From CAVYUC01 sp963816685 (GTDB lineage: Bacteria > Bacteroidota > Bacteroidia > Bacteroidales > Prolixibacteraceae), in assembly GCA_963816685.1 (NCBI GenBank), contig CAWFMB010000038.1, forward strand, positions 248,001-312,000: 64,000 bases of DNA. Reading direction: 5' to 3'. The position numbers and the translations under genes were made by a program. The number at the start of each line of letters is the position of its first letter. Position 1 is the stretch's first letter. Below are positions 62,836-64,000 of this stretch, one piece after another. Under the pieces are notes generated by a model. That model saw only the letters and a program-made list of their open reading frames with translations. It was not told where the DNA came from and ran no database searches.

Positions 62836-64000
62836 ATGACAGAAAATAATCATTTAAACCGCCGGGAATGGCTAAAGCAAACAGGAATAATTGCAGCCGG
62901 ACTTGCACTTTCTAACCTGCTTACAGCCCGGACATCAAAGAAGAACCCAACCATACTGCTTGTTTCAGGCTGGCAGGATGTAAATATCGGAGATATTGCC
63001 CATACTCCCGGATTATTGCATGTACTTGAAACATTTCTTCCGGAAGCTAAATTGATTTTGTGGAAGAAAAGCGGTTATAACAAGAAAGTCTCCGAAATAT
63101 ACAGTGGAAATTTCCCAAAGGTAAATGTACTCTACGGAAATGTGAATGAGCAAAAAGAAGTGGATAATCCTGAATTGTTAAAAGTATTCAAGGAAAGTGA
63201 TATTCTGCTCCACGGCTCCGGGCCGTTGCTTGTTGGAGCCGATCATGTGGCTTCATGGATTAAGCACACGGGCAAACCTTTCGGTGTTTTTGGTGTAACA
63301 TTGCAAAATCCGAATGAATATCATCAGGAGTTGTTAAAAAAGGCAGCCTTCATTTTCACACGCGAAACCCATTCAATAGAGCACCTAAAAAAAGCCGGAA
63401 TTGAAGGGGAGCATATTGATTTTGCTCCTGATGCTACTTTCTTTCTTAACATTCAGGATGATAAAAAAGCCGAACAATTTATGGATTCGAACCACCTGGA
63501 GGATAAAAAGTTTATGTGTGTAATCCCGCGGCTTCGTTATACTCCGTATCATTTGATTTATCCTGAATCCAACAACTGGGACAGTGAAAGAATAAAGACA
63601 GTTGAAGAAACCAATAAAAAGAATGGGGAAAGAGATCATGCAAAAATGAGGGAAGCAATGATTGCATGGGTGCGTGAAACGGGTAATAAAGTTCTTGTAT
63701 GCCCTGAGATGACCTATCAGGTTGATATCATGGATGAGTTGCTCATCGATCCCTTGCCCGAAAATGTAAAACCTTTTGTGATAAAGCATGGGTATTGGCT
63801 GCCCGATGAAGCTGCCTCAATTTATTCAAAAGCCAGTTCAGTAATAAGTTTTGAATGTCATTCACCAATTATAGCTGCCGCCAACGGAACACCATTTTTA
63901 TACTTGCGTCAGCCCGAAGACACAATTAAAGGACAAATGTATTACGATTTGAATTTTAATGACTCTGTTTTTGAGATTGAAGAAACCAACGGAGATCAAA
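62836..64000 (+). CDS. Polysaccharide pyruvyl transferase-family protein with Tat signal, partial
   Basis: Starts at the ATG at 62836 and is open to the window end (388 codons, no stop). The N-terminus has a twin-arginine motif and hydrophobic stretch (LNRREWLKQTGIIAAGLALS), so the protein would be exported folded. The body resembles polysaccharide pyruvyl transferases (PF04230): GWQDVNIGDIAHTPGLLHVL, DILLHGSGPLLVG, KPFGVFGVTLQNP, FIFTRETHSIEHLKKAGI, FAPDATFFL and later ISFECHSPIIAAANGTPFLYL. Most such enzymes act in the cytoplasm on cell-surface glycans; an exported version next to a GH38-like enzyme is unusual and may act on breakdown products. Confidence 0.8.
   Translation, partial: MTENNHLNRREWLKQTGIIAAGLALSNLLTARTSKKNPTILLVSGWQDVNIGDIAHTPGLLHVLETFLPEAKLILWKKSGYNKKVSEIYSGNFPKVNVLYGNVNEQKEVDNPELLKVFKESDILLHGSGPLLVGADHVASWIKHTGKPFGVFGVTLQNPNEYHQELLKKAAFIFTRETHSIEHLKKAGIEGEHIDFAPDATFFLNIQDDKKAEQFMDSNHLEDKKFMCVIPRLRYTPYHLIYPESNNWDSERIKTVEETNKKNGERDHAKMREAMIAWVRETGNKVLVCPEMTYQVDIMDELLIDPLPENVKPFVIKHGYWLPDEAASIYSKASSVISFECHSPIIAAANGTPFLYLRQPEDTIKGQMYYDLNFNDSVFEIEETNGDQ

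Overview
The window is chromosomal DNA from a member of the Bacteroidota, most likely the Marinilabiliales/Prolixibacteraceae side of the Bacteroidales (inference). The reasons are an adjacent SusC/SusD pair, many lipoprotein signal peptides on sugar-degrading enzymes, several glycoside hydrolases and lyases in one locus, a perfect TTTG-N19-TAnnTTTG promoter, and fermentation genes (ackA, ptb, buk) beside acetate activation genes. No tRNA, rRNA, transposase, integrase or CRISPR array was seen.

Layout. (1) 76-5621, + strand: esterase, GH3 beta-glucosidase, esterase. (2) 5622-6251: spacer with small palindromic repeats. (3) 6252-8380: two lipoproteins of unknown function. (4) 8381-10223: a long hairpin repeat, then a TPR/zinc-peptidase gene whose signal peptide holds a stop codon. 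(5) 10671-18035: GH78-like protein and NUDIX-type (NrtR family) regulator on the minus strand, divergent from two GH3 genes. (6) 18037-20946: a large TPR protein and a small charged protein. (7) 20974-39427, all minus strand: a polysaccharide utilization locus running susC, susD, a terminator-like hairpin, PL8-type lyase, heparinase II/III, alginate-lyase-fold (PL38-like), BNR_4 propeller, heparinase II/III, BNR_4 propeller, heparinase II/III, PL38-like. (8) 39428-41795: a non-coding island of tandem palindromic words plus a second copy of the long hairpin. (9) 41796-51907: an acetate/acyl-phosphate block: ackA-ptb-buk on minus, then acs, satP, an acyl-CoA synthetase/GNAT fusion resembling the protein acetyltransferase Pat (frameshifted near its end), and a sirtuin. 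(10) 52029-58622: YCII protein, an unusual AraC regulator, then cupin, FAD oxidase, NTF2-like lipoprotein and PQQ/heme dehydrogenase. (11) 58697-59555: frameshifted alpha/beta hydrolase. (12) 60024-64000: GH38-like enzyme and the start of a Tat-exported polysaccharide pyruvyl transferase-family protein, cut by the window end.

How the parts fit. The locus at 20974-39427 looks like an uptake and depolymerisation system for a uronic-acid-containing polysaccharide. It carries seven lyase-like or propeller proteins but no sulfatase and no unsaturated-uronyl hydrolase. The nearby GH78-like protein, three GH3 enzymes and two esterases would suit a polymer containing rhamnose, glucose, uronic acid and ester groups, but that link is inference. 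Sugars released would be fermented through the acetate/acyl-phosphate block, where acetyl-CoA synthetase may be switched by lysine acetylation (Pat-like protein) and deacetylation (sirtuin). At least three genes carry single-base lesions (stop codon or frameshift). These are either recent decay or sequence errors and should be checked against reads.
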